A stretch of DNA of 32,104 nt from Bacteroidota bacterium (GTDB lineage Bacteria; Bacteroidota; Ignavibacteria; Tepidaquicellales; Tepidaquicellaceae): NCBI GenBank assembly GCA_018266875.1, contig JAFDZR010000009.1, positions 84,182-116,285 on the forward strand, given 5' to 3'. The notes under the pieces were generated by a model. The model was not told where the DNA came from and made no database searches. It saw nothing but the letters and a program-made list of their open reading frames with translations. Positions 26,063 to 32,104 of the stretch are shown here, one piece after another. A program made the position numbers and the translations under genes. Each line of letters starts with the position of its first letter. Positions within the stretch are counted from its first letter, which is position 1.

Positions 26063-26509
26063 TTATTTCACGTTTGGATCTATATCACATGAAATTCTTA
26101 AAGCTTTCTGCGGATTTTCGGGATCATTTGTAAAGACCATTATTTGTTTTTCCTGTCTTCCCTGTCTTCCCTGTGTATTGAAAGTTATTTTTATTTCTCC
26201 GCTTTCATTTTTTGAATACTCGTTTTTACCGTCAGTGGTAGCGCCTGTGCAGCCGCATGAAGGCTGAACTTTTTCAATTACCAGCGCGCCTTTTCCCTTG
26301 TTTGTAAATTTAAATGAATATTCAAGCTGCGGACCCTGCGGTACAGTTCCGAAATCGTGAACTTCGCTTTCAAACACTATCTTTGACGTGCTTCCTGAAG
26401 CTGCGATTTTTGAATTGTTCATTAAAAAGAACATTACTGCGGAAATGACAAATATTCCAAAAACAAAATATACAGTCTTTGCTGTTTTTGACTGAATGAA
26501 GTTACTCAT
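26063..26509 (-). CDS. DUF1573 protein, membrane-anchored
   Basis: A 148-residue protein with one N-terminal hydrophobic segment (about 12-31) and a periplasmic Ig-like DUF1573 domain. 'FESEVHDFGTVPQGPQLEYSFKFTNKGKGALVIEKVQPSCGCTGA' is the family signature, with the conserved CGC motif, then 'SGEIKITFNTQGRQGRQEKQIMVFTNDP'. The domain's function is not established; the CGC pair could be redox-active or bind metal. Its ATG overlaps the end of the MauE-like gene by eight bases (ATGAGTAA), showing coupled translation with a membrane redox-type protein. Confidence 0.9.
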   Translation of the reverse strand: MSNFIQSKTAKTVYFVFGIFVISAVMFFLMNNSKIAASGSTSKIVFESEVHDFGTVPQGPQLEYSFKFTNKGKGALVIEKVQPSCGCTGATTDGKNEYSKNESGEIKITFNTQGRQGRQEKQIMVFTNDPENPQKALRISCDIDPNVK

Positions 26510-26963
26510 TTTCTTTCTCCTTTATAGTGTTATTATGTTTTAAACTTTGTGTATAAATGATAATTGAAGATATAATCAGCAGAATATCTTCAATAATTCT
26601 TTGTAAAATATCACTCTTTTCTGAAACAGTTTCAAGTGAAAAACAGCCGCAGCTGATATCGAGTCCTCTGAAATATGCCTGCGTAAGCGCAATTATGAAT
26701 ACAAATAAAAGAGCTGTGATCACAAAAGAGCTTCCTCTTTTGAAAATTCCAAGCACGAGAAATATTCCTGATATCAGCTCAAGGTACGGAATTATTATTG
26801 CGAAAATATTTATAAATATTTCCGGCAGGAATTTATAATTATATATTGCTTTTGAAAATTCCTCCTGATGATATAATTTGTCAAGTGAAGCATAAATGAA
26901 CAATCCCCCGACAATCAGTCTGAGAAGAATTAAGAAATATTTATTTGAAATGATTTTTTTCAT
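26502..26963 (-). CDS. MauE/DoxX-like membrane protein
   Basis: A 153-residue protein from the ATG at 26963. A longer frame from 27002 would overlap the preceding gene and add 13 polar residues, so I reject it. There are four membrane helices. 'LLRLIVGGLFIYASLDKLYHQEEFSKAI' at the N-terminus and 'IIPYLELISGIFLVLGIFKRGSSF' are typical of the MauE/DoxX superfamily. 'DISCGCFS' has Cys105 and Cys107 at the membrane edge. MauE-type proteins are linked to periplasmic disulfide formation, DoxX to sulfur oxidation. Here it is flanked by a rhodanese-like and a DUF1573 protein, spaced by five bases and overlapped by eight, so the three probably act together in envelope thiol chemistry. Confidence 0.85.
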   Translation of the reverse strand: MKKIISNKYFLILLRLIVGGLFIYASLDKLYHQEEFSKAIYNYKFLPEIFINIFAIIIPYLELISGIFLVLGIFKRGSSFVITALLFVFIIALTQAYFRGLDISCGCFSLETVSEKSDILQRIIEDILLIISSIIIYTQSLKHNNTIKEKENE

Positions 26964-26968
26964 AATTT

Positions 26969-27499
26969 TTATTTGGTTACGGGATAACCTTTGGCAGTCC
27001 ATTCAAGATAGCCTCCGAGATAGATCTTAAGATCATTGTAACCGATCTTAGCCATTTCATATGCATTGTCTATACTGATTTCGCATTCACCTCCGCCGCA
27101 GTAAGAGACTATGGTCGCTTCCTTGTCAATATTTCCCATCATCTTAAGCTTTTCCTCTGCTGACAAAGCGAAAAATTCCTTGTAGGGAATATTGATCGCG
27201 CCTTGAATATGTCCTTCGTTGAATTCATTCGGCTCCCTTCCGTCAATGAAGATTACTTTTTCATCAAAAAGTTTTTTAGCAGTTTCAACCGGAATATTCT
27301 GAGGTTTTACAAACCCTTCTTTTGTGAGCACTTTTTCCTGTTTTTCACCTGAATTTTCCTTAACAGCTGAACTGTCAACCTCGAATCTTCCCTTGTCATC
27401 GCGGATCAGCGGGATACCTTTGGGATTAACTTTATTTACAATGAGTCCGATCACAAGACTCATTACAAAGATAAGCATTACTTCTTTAAATGTTTTCAT
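26969..27499 (-). CDS. Membrane-anchored rhodanese-like protein
   Basis: A 176-residue protein with an N-terminal signal anchor (about 7-24), a linker rich in charged residues, and a rhodanese domain from about residue 70. 'FIDGREPNEFNEGHIQGAINIP' (Asp86, Arg88) is the usual substrate-side motif. The active loop reads Cys134-GGGE-Cys139-E-I-S, with two cysteines instead of the common CRxGxR loop. The domain probably faces the periplasm. By family it may pass a sulfane sulfur or act as a thiol redox protein. It is 45 bases after ruvB and five bases before the MauE-like gene. Confidence 0.88.
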   Translation of the reverse strand: MKTFKEVMLIFVMSLVIGLIVNKVNPKGIPLIRDDKGRFEVDSSAVKENSGEKQEKVLTKEGFVKPQNIPVETAKKLFDEKVIFIDGREPNEFNEGHIQGAINIPYKEFFALSAEEKLKMMGNIDKEATIVSYCGGGECEISIDNAYEMAKIGYNDLKIYLGGYLEWTAKGYPVTK

Positions 27500-27544
27500 T
27501 TTAAATAATTTAGAAAATTTTTATTTATCTGACTGAATATTTTT

Positions 27545-28588
27545 TTATCCAAAAAGACTGTTTTCATCCCTTGGTTTTTTCTTCCTTGAAACCTTCAAAT
27601 GCCTGTAAGCATGGTCGGTAGCTTCTCTTCCTTTCGGAGTACGTTTTATGAAACCCTCGATCATAAGAAAAGGTTCGTAAACATCTTCTATTGTTCCGGG
27701 ATCTTCGCCGATTGAAGCTGCAATTGTGGAAAGTCCGACGGGTCCGCCTCCGAATTTAAAAATAATTGTTTCCAGAATTTTCTTGTCCATCTTATCAAGA
27801 CCGAATTCATCAACGTCAAGCGAAGCAAGAGCAATGTCAGCGATCTCTTTTCCGATCGTTCCGTCACCTCTTACAACTGCAAAATCCCTTGTCCTCCTTA
27901 GCAGTCTGTTAGCAATTCTCGGAGTAGCCCTGCTTCTCTTAGCGATTTCCACTGCGCCTTCTCCGGTTATCTTTATATTCAGGATTTTTGATGATCTTTT
28001 TACAATGTCAATCAGATTCTCAGTCTGATAATAATCAAGATGACAGTTGATCCCGAATCTGTCCAGCATAGGTGAGGAAAGAAGCCCCTGCCTGGTAGTT
28101 GCTCCTATTAGAGTAAACTTTTCAAGCTTGATCGGAATGCTTCTTGCAGCAGGTCCCTGATCTATCATGATATCAAGTTTGAATTCTTCCATTGCCGAAT
28201 AAAGGAATTCCTCCACTACTTTTGGGATTCTGTGTATTTCATCAATGAAAAGTATTTCATTCCTTTTGAGTTTTGTCAGCATTCCTGCAAGATCTCCCGG
28301 TCTTTCTATCACCGGTCCTGAGGTGGATATAATATTTGTTCTCAGTTCATTCGAAATTATATTTGCAAGAGTTGTCTTTCCCAGCCCCGGAGGTCCTGTA
28401 AAAAGAACATGGTCGAGCGTTTCGTTTAATTTTCTTGAACTGTCAATGAAAACCTGAAGATTATCCTTTACTTTTTCCTGACCAATAAAATCCCTGAATC
28501 TTTTAGGTCTTATGAGAGAAATATAATCCTGAGATTCCTGTTCATCTCCGGCAGAACCAATATTGTTTATCCTGTCTTTACTTTTCAT
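27545..28588 (-). CDS. ruvB: Holliday junction branch-migration ATPase RuvB
   Basis: A 347-residue AAA+ motor that drives RuvA-bound Holliday junctions. It shows '[20 protein letters not shown]', Walker A GPPGLGKT (65-72), Walker B 'ILFIDEIHR' (DEIH 116-119), sensor 1 '[11 protein letters not shown]' and sensor 2 '[18 protein letters not shown]'. The C-terminal winged-helix domain includes '[17 protein letters not shown]' and '[10 protein letters not shown]'. The N-terminal tail is slightly longer than in Escherichia coli; otherwise it is ordinary. It is divergent from a four-TM gene over 59 bases. ruvA and ruvC are not in the window, but recG, another branch-migration enzyme, is. Confidence 0.97.
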   Translation of the reverse strand: MKSKDRINNIGSAGDEQESQDYISLIRPKRFRDFIGQEKVKDNLQVFIDSSRKLNETLDHVLFTGPPGLGKTTLANIISNELRTNIISTSGPVIERPGDLAGMLTKLKRNEILFIDEIHRIPKVVEEFLYSAMEEFKLDIMIDQGPAARSIPIKLEKFTLIGATTRQGLLSSPMLDRFGINCHLDYYQTENLIDIVKRSSKILNIKITGEGAVEIAKRSRATPRIANRLLRRTRDFAVVRGDGTIGKEIADIALASLDVDEFGLDKMDKKILETIIFKFGGGPVGLSTIAASIGEDPGTIEDVYEPFLMIEGFIKRTPKGREATDHAYRHLKVSRKKKPRDENSLFG

Positions 28589-28647
28589 TTTGTAAAAATA
28601 ATGTTAATTTGGAACACAAACAATTTTATTAACTTTATTAAATCATT

Positions 28648-29112
28648 TTGAATACGGATCCGAAAAACAGTATGATGGTTAAGCAGATCGATTTTATTAT
28701 TGTTGTCAGGAGAACAAAGATCCTGGGCATTGCAATTACGATCGGAATTGCTTTTATATATTTATTCGGGCTGCTGGTTGCAGACAGTAACTACATAGAG
28801 AATTTTGAAATCGTGAATTTGATTTCCGTGGTTCTTCTGTTATTCATTGTGCCTGCATCATTCTTCGTCAGAAGCAAACTTTTAAAAACAACTGATCTTT
28901 CAAACTTCACTTCAAAATATTTCAACGCTCACATTATTCCTTTCATGATGCTTGATTTCGGTGCTTTATTCTGCATCACAACCAACCTGTTTGTAAACGG
29001 GAATATCCTGTATGCATCAATTGGTATTATAATTTCCGTAATCAGTATGATAATGATCCTGCCCAAGGAAGAGGATTTCGACTTTGTGAAAAAAAATTCT
29101 ACCGCCCTGTAA
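28648..29112 (+). CDS. Four-TM membrane protein of unknown function
   Basis: A 154-residue protein with hydrophobic segments at about 26-45, 57-74, 96-114 and 120-138 and a charged C-terminus. I recognise no family. The TTG at 28648 gives the listed start; an ATG at 28672 (losing eight residues) is equally possible, since neither has a clear Shine-Dalgarno. It is the only plus-strand gene between 19111 and the right edge. Its last 14 bases overlap the end of the convergent NUDIX gene. Confidence 0.6.
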   Translation: MNTDPKNSMMVKQIDFIIVVRRTKILGIAITIGIAFIYLFGLLVADSNYIENFEIVNLISVVLLLFIVPASFFVRSKLLKTTDLSNFTSKYFNAHIIPFMMLDFGALFCITTNLFVNGNILYASIGIIISVISMIMILPKEEDFDFVKKNSTAL

Positions 29113-29647
29113 AAATACTTCTGAGCAGAAGAGTAATGCTGAACCCGTCTTTTATAACGCCATCCGAAATCATTTTGAGTATTTCGTCTTTTGAGAACCA
29201 GCCTGTTTCAATTATTTCATTCCTGTCAAAATCGTCTGTAACCTGTTTTACATTCTCTGCGGTAAAGCAGTGAAATTCCTGATTGCTGGAACCAATTGAC
29301 GGGAAGTAATATCCCAGATATTTCAGATCGTTTTTACTTACCTCGCAGCCGGCTTCTTCTTTGAGCTCTTCAACAATGCATTCGGAAGGTTCGGAATCCG
29401 GAGGAATAGTCCCGGCCGGGATCTCCCAGCTTTCAAAATCATTTATGTATCTGTAATTCTTTACCAGAATATATTTACCTTCTTTATTACGGGCAGCGAT
29501 TCCCGCTCCGTTCCTTTCAAACTTAACCGCTTCAAATGTAATCTCTTTTTTGTCAGGCAGCTCGATCCTGTCAAGGTCAACATTTATCCAGTCCCCCGAG
29601 AATCCTTTTTCAGTGGAAATAACTTTCCAGAGTTTTTCTTTTGTCAT
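29099..29647 (-). CDS. NUDIX hydrolase, ADP-ribose pyrophosphatase-like
   Basis: A 182-residue enzyme resembling ADP-ribose/nucleoside diphosphate sugar pyrophosphatases. 'VKNYRYINDFESWEIPAGTI' precedes the Nudix box, as in that subgroup. The box reads G-x5-S-x7-EELKEEAG: the first Glu of G-x5-E is replaced by Ser, although a Glu stands next to it, and the Arg of REUxEE is Glu. The metal-binding EExxEE core is kept, so it may still be active. Specificity cannot be read. It stands alone after a terminator and overlaps the convergent membrane gene by 14 bases. Confidence 0.88.
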   Translation of the reverse strand: MTKEKLWKVISTEKGFSGDWINVDLDRIELPDKKEITFEAVKFERNGAGIAARNKEGKYILVKNYRYINDFESWEIPAGTIPPDSEPSECIVEELKEEAGCEVSKNDLKYLGYYFPSIGSSNQEFHCFTAENVKQVTDDFDRNEIIETGWFSKDEILKMISDGVIKDGFSITLLLRSIFTGR

Positions 29648-29662
29648 AAATTTGGTTTATAA

Positions 29663-29688
29663 AAACACAAAGCCCGGATTAACGGGCT
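29663..29688 (-). terminator. Terminator after the DUF4920 gene
   Basis: AGCCCG (29671-29676) and CGGGCT (29683-29688) form a six-bp stem with a six-base loop. On the minus strand it is followed by the T-rich TTTGTGTTTTT. It lies about 37 bases after the stop of the gene ending at 29725. Confidence 0.75.
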
Positions 29689-29724
29689 CTGTTATTTTAA
29701 AAATATTTTTCAGTGGAAACTGTT

Positions 29725-30267
29725 TTAATTTTTGTCTTCCGGATTAAGGATTTTTATACCGACTGCTTCGATCTCATATACTTTGGAAGATCCTTTTATA
29801 TCTTCAGTTTTCATTTTCGGATTTTTTGATTCTTCATTATAATGCTTTGCCTGATCTTCCGAGATCTCTGTCTCTATAAATTTTCCGATCACAACAGCTT
29901 TGGTTCCTGCTACATCCTTTGGGAGGAAAAAATTGTGAAGAGTCGTTACCCTTGTTTCATTTGTTCCGTCTGATAAGATCATCCAGCATCCCATTGCCTG
30001 GCAGACTTCTGTGACATCTCCCTTTACGAGAACTGTTTTGTCTTTATTGTTATCTGCATCCTTCATCAGGTCAGAAAATTCAACTATCTGCATTCCATGA
30101 TCATAATCCTTACCGTAAAGAATTCCGTCTTCCATTTTAATGCCTACAGGCTCATCTGAAGCTTCGGTTTTTGATTCTGTTTTGGAATCATCCTGTGCAA
30201 GAGTCAGATTCTGTATAAAGAATGTTCCTGATAATAATAAAACAGCAATAAATAATTTTTTAAACAT
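29725..30267 (-). CDS. Secreted DUF4920 protein
   Basis: A 180-residue protein with a signal peptide (about 1-25, 'LFIAVLLLSGTFFIQNLTLAQ'), an acidic linker and a DUF4920 domain with an OB-fold look. 'KTVLVKGDVTEVCQAMGCWMILSDG' carries the conserved Cys89 and Cys94, followed by 'VIGKFIETEISEDQAKHY'. The family has no established function; the paired cysteines next to Met and Trp could bind a metal such as copper, which is inference. GAAAGGAA precedes the ATG closely. Its terminator is at 29663-29688; it is probably transcribed alone. Confidence 0.85.
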   Translation of the reverse strand: MFKKLFIAVLLLSGTFFIQNLTLAQDDSKTESKTEASDEPVGIKMEDGILYGKDYDHGMQIVEFSDLMKDADNNKDKTVLVKGDVTEVCQAMGCWMILSDGTNETRVTTLHNFFLPKDVAGTKAVVIGKFIETEISEDQAKHYNEESKNPKMKTEDIKGSSKVYEIEAVGIKILNPEDKN

Positions 30268-30347
30268 AATGCAGTATTCCTTTCTTGAATAATTTATTAA
30301 AAATAGTTAAAATATTTCTTTTTATAAATTTCAAAATCAATGATTTC

Positions 30348-31697
30348 TCAGTCAAAAAATTTTACTATTTCCTGACCGAATTCCGAGCATTTTACTTCTC
30401 TTGATCCGACCATCTGCCATGCGAAATCAAATGTAACAGCTTTGCTTTCAATCGCTCCGCGGATTCCCTTTTCAATAAGATCGGAAACTTCTTTCCAACC
30501 GATATATCTGAACATCATCATGCCTGAAAGAATAAGCGAAGACGGATTTACTTTATCCAGACCTGCGAATGAGGGAGCAGTTCCGTGTGTCGCTTCGAAA
30601 ATGGCGTTGCCTGTTACATAATTTATATTCGCACCGGGCGCAATACCGATTCCTCCGACTTCGGCAGCTATTGCATCGGACAAATAATCACCGTCCAGAT
30701 TCGCAGATGCAATTATGTCAAAGTCCTGCGGGTCCGTGAGGACTTTCTGCAGTGCATTGTCCGCAATAGAATCTTTTATAAGGATCTTTCCTTTGCCAAC
30801 TGCTTCATTTTTTTCCTTATCAGCTGCTTCTCTTCCTTCTGCTTCAAAAGTTTTTTCCCACTGCATCATGGAATAAATATAACCGGCATACTGTGTTTCG
30901 GCGAGCTCGTAGCACCAGTCTCTGAATGCTCCGGATGTGAACTTCATTATATTCCCTTTATGGACAATTGTTATTGATTTTCTGTTATTCTCAATTGCAT
31001 AATTAATTGCCGCCTTCATAAGTCTCTGTGAGCCGGCTTTTGAAATTACTTTTATTCCCAATCCGACTTCTGCTTCACCTGCAGGGGCAATATTGTCCGA
31101 CGCAAGGAATTCGTTGGTTTTCTCTGATGTACCGAATCTGATCTTCTCAAATCTTTCCGGGAAATTTTCCTTAAGGAATTCAAGCATTTTTCTGTTGTCT
31201 TCAGTTCCCGCTTTAAATTCAATCCCCGCATAAATATCTTCAGTATTTTCCCTGAAGATAACCATGTCAACATTTTCAGGTCTCCTGACTGGAGTTTCAA
31301 TTCCACCGTAATATTTTACAGGTCTGAGGCATACATAAAGATCAAGTTTCTGTCTCAGGGCAACGTTTATTGATCTGATGCCTTTCCCTACCGGAGTTGT
31401 AAGAGGTCCTTTTATTCCTATCAGATATTCCCTGAATGCCTCAATAGTTTTATCAGGAAGCCAGCTCCCGGATTTTTTGAAGGATTTCTCACCTGCCAGA
31501 ACTTCAATCCATTCAACTTTCTTCTTCCCGTGATAAGCTTTATCAACTGCGCTGTCAAATACATTTCTTGCAGTTCGCCATATTTCAGGTCCTATTCCGT
31601 CACCCTCAACATATGGAATAACCGGATCATCAGGGACATCAAGAATAATCTTTTTTTCGTTAGAATTAGATTTATTTAACGTTATTTTATTTCCCAT
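30348..31697 (-). CDS. icd: Isocitrate dehydrogenase, probably NADP-dependent
   Basis: A 449-residue TCA-cycle enzyme oxidatively decarboxylating isocitrate to 2-oxoglutarate. 'IPYVEGDGIGPEIW' opens the fold. 'GIRSINVALRQKLDLYVCLRPVKYY' supplies the substrate-binding Ser109, Asn111 and Arg115 (Ser109 matches the kinase-regulated serine of the E. coli enzyme), then 'DMVIFRENTEDIYAGIEFKA', 'VHKGNIMKFTSGAFRDW' and 'GIAPGANINYVTGNAIFEATHGTAP'. It is of the E. coli dimeric type with a somewhat longer N-terminus and middle insert. NADP use is inferred from overall resemblance. It is monocistronic, about 80 bases before the DUF4920 gene. Confidence 0.95.
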   Translation of the reverse strand: MGNKITLNKSNSNEKKIILDVPDDPVIPYVEGDGIGPEIWRTARNVFDSAVDKAYHGKKKVEWIEVLAGEKSFKKSGSWLPDKTIEAFREYLIGIKGPLTTPVGKGIRSINVALRQKLDLYVCLRPVKYYGGIETPVRRPENVDMVIFRENTEDIYAGIEFKAGTEDNRKMLEFLKENFPERFEKIRFGTSEKTNEFLASDNIAPAGEAEVGLGIKVISKAGSQRLMKAAINYAIENNRKSITIVHKGNIMKFTSGAFRDWCYELAETQYAGYIYSMMQWEKTFEAEGREAADKEKNEAVGKGKILIKDSIADNALQKVLTDPQDFDIIASANLDGDYLSDAIAAEVGGIGIAPGANINYVTGNAIFEATHGTAPSFAGLDKVNPSSLILSGMMMFRYIGWKEVSDLIEKGIRGAIESKAVTFDFAWQMVGSREVKCSEFGQEIVKFFD

Positions 31698-31927
31698 ACC
31701 AATATTTATTTTGCAATCCTGAAGTTAATCAATTAAGAAATTTCATTAAAGACTATATAAATTACCTGCCGGTATTTTTTAATATTTTCCAAAGGATCTC
31801 ATGGTTAATTTACAATAAAGGAATGGAGATTTTCAATACTGTCCAAATTAATTTTTTATCATAAGAAATACTTTAACATTTAAAATCTTTTAAATTGTTT
31901 AATATATTTTGTCAACCTATCCGCCTG

Positions 31928-32054
31928 TGAATTATTGCCGTTAAGAATTCGTAATAAATTGCGTCAATAAAATTTCCCTGTCAGGGAAATTTGCGCAGCA
32001 AATTTTGAGTTGGAAATTTTATCGCAATTTTTCACGAATTTAGGCAATTATTCA
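31928..32054. repeat. Nested imperfect inverted-repeat element
   Basis: The outer arms are TGAATTATTGCC (31928-31939) and GGCAATTATTCA (32043-32054), matching at 11 of 12. Further in, AATTCGT, AAATTGCG and ATAAAATTTCC (31967-31977) find complements in order in the right arm (GGAAATTTTAT at 32012-32022), with small gaps, so about 45 bases per side can pair. The centre has a perfect palindrome AAATTTCCCTG-T-CAGGGAAATTT (31970-31992) and a competing hairpin AAATTTGC-GCA-GCAAATTT (31987-32005). There is no coding capacity. The form fits a miniature inverted-repeat element or dispersed palindromic repeat. Confidence 0.65.
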
Positions 32055-32070
32055 TCCCGAGTTCTCGGGA
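32055..32070. repeat. Hairpin TCCCGAG-TT-CTCGGGA
   Basis: Seven-base perfect arms around TT, directly next to the larger inverted-repeat element. It is followed by a pyrimidine-rich tract that contains GTACTTTCTTTTG (32085-32097). That 13-mer is the reverse complement of bases 1-13 of the window. Confidence 0.6.
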
Positions 32071-32104
32071 CGACTTTTCTTTGGTACTTTCTTTTGGTCG
32101 TACA

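Larger units (their letters stand above)
31698..32104. other. Non-coding right edge with palindromic elements
   Basis: No gene is seen in the last 407 bases. 31698-31925 is AT-rich and should hold the icd promoter, but I find no site close to the Bacteroidota pattern. From 31928 on the DNA is a series of inverted repeats, listed separately. Very short reading frames (at most 13 codons) near 31800-31860 have no support. Confidence 0.6.

Noticed and set aside
26964..27002. 13-residue extension of the MauE-like protein
   Set aside because: It would overlap the rhodanese gene and put polar residues before the first membrane helix; the ATG at 26963 fits better.
28589..28647. TTTG and TTAATTTG as a promoter for the four-TM gene
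   Set aside because: The elements are only 11 bases apart, too close for the Bacteroidota promoter pattern.

Overview
The window looks like a chromosomal piece of an AT-rich Bacteroidota/Chlorobi-group bacterium, most likely an Ignavibacteria-type lineage. The main reason is four secreted proteins ending in a type IX secretion sorting domain with the 'YPNPFNP' start typical of that group. Promoter-like sites of the Bacteroidota form (TTTG ~20 nt TAnnTTTG) and frequent TTG starts agree. Nearly everything is coding. No rRNA, tRNA, CRISPR array, transposase or phage gene was found.

Layout, left to right. (1) 1-304: non-coding left edge with a 22-bp perfect inverted repeat. (2) 305-2266 (-): GT-C-like membrane glycosyltransferase with C-terminal TPRs. 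(3) 2416-8469 (+): recG, a polyprenyl-phosphate sugar-1-phosphate transferase, a small membrane protein and a T9SS cargo protein with an Omp28-like domain, tightly packed. (4) 8652-9251 (+): secreted ferritin-like DUF2202 protein, then a terminator. (5) 9367-10848 (-): unknown helical protein, divergent from an 11156-13597 (+) YCF48-type beta-propeller T9SS cargo protein; both have TAnnTTTG-type promoters. (6) 13674-19111: urate catabolism: HIU hydrolase, OHCU decarboxylase, allantoicase, allantoinase and a stand-alone six-TM ABC-type membrane domain on (-), with urate oxidase divergent on (+). (7) 19182-21862 (-): molybdenum cofactor genes (MoaC-MogA fusion, MoaE, MoeB-like) behind a small predicted outer-membrane protein. 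(8) 21903-25986 (-): two more T9SS cargo proteins, one a zinc metalloprotease. (9) 26063-28588 (-): ruvB, rhodanese-like protein, MauE/DoxX-like membrane protein and DUF1573 protein. (10) 28648-31697: four-TM unknown, NUDIX hydrolase, DUF4920 lipoprotein-like/secreted protein and NADP isocitrate dehydrogenase. (11) 31698-32104: non-coding right edge with a nested inverted-repeat element.

How the genes fit together. The urate block encodes all steps from urate to ureidoglycolate plus urea: urate oxidase, HIU hydrolase, OHCU decarboxylase, allantoinase, allantoicase. The next block makes molybdenum cofactor, which xanthine dehydrogenase would need to supply urate; that enzyme is not in the window. 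The long divergent region between urate oxidase and the ABC-type membrane gene contains a perfect 9-2-9 inverted repeat that could be an operator. The rhodanese/MauE/DUF1573 set looks like an envelope thiol/sulfur redox unit of unknown purpose.

I did not find a clearly new defence or mobile system. The points most worth following are the membrane gene and operator in the urate locus, the MoeB homologue without zinc cysteines, the rhodanese-MauE-DUF1573 unit, and the palindromic elements at both edges, which share a 13-bp motif in inverted orientation.
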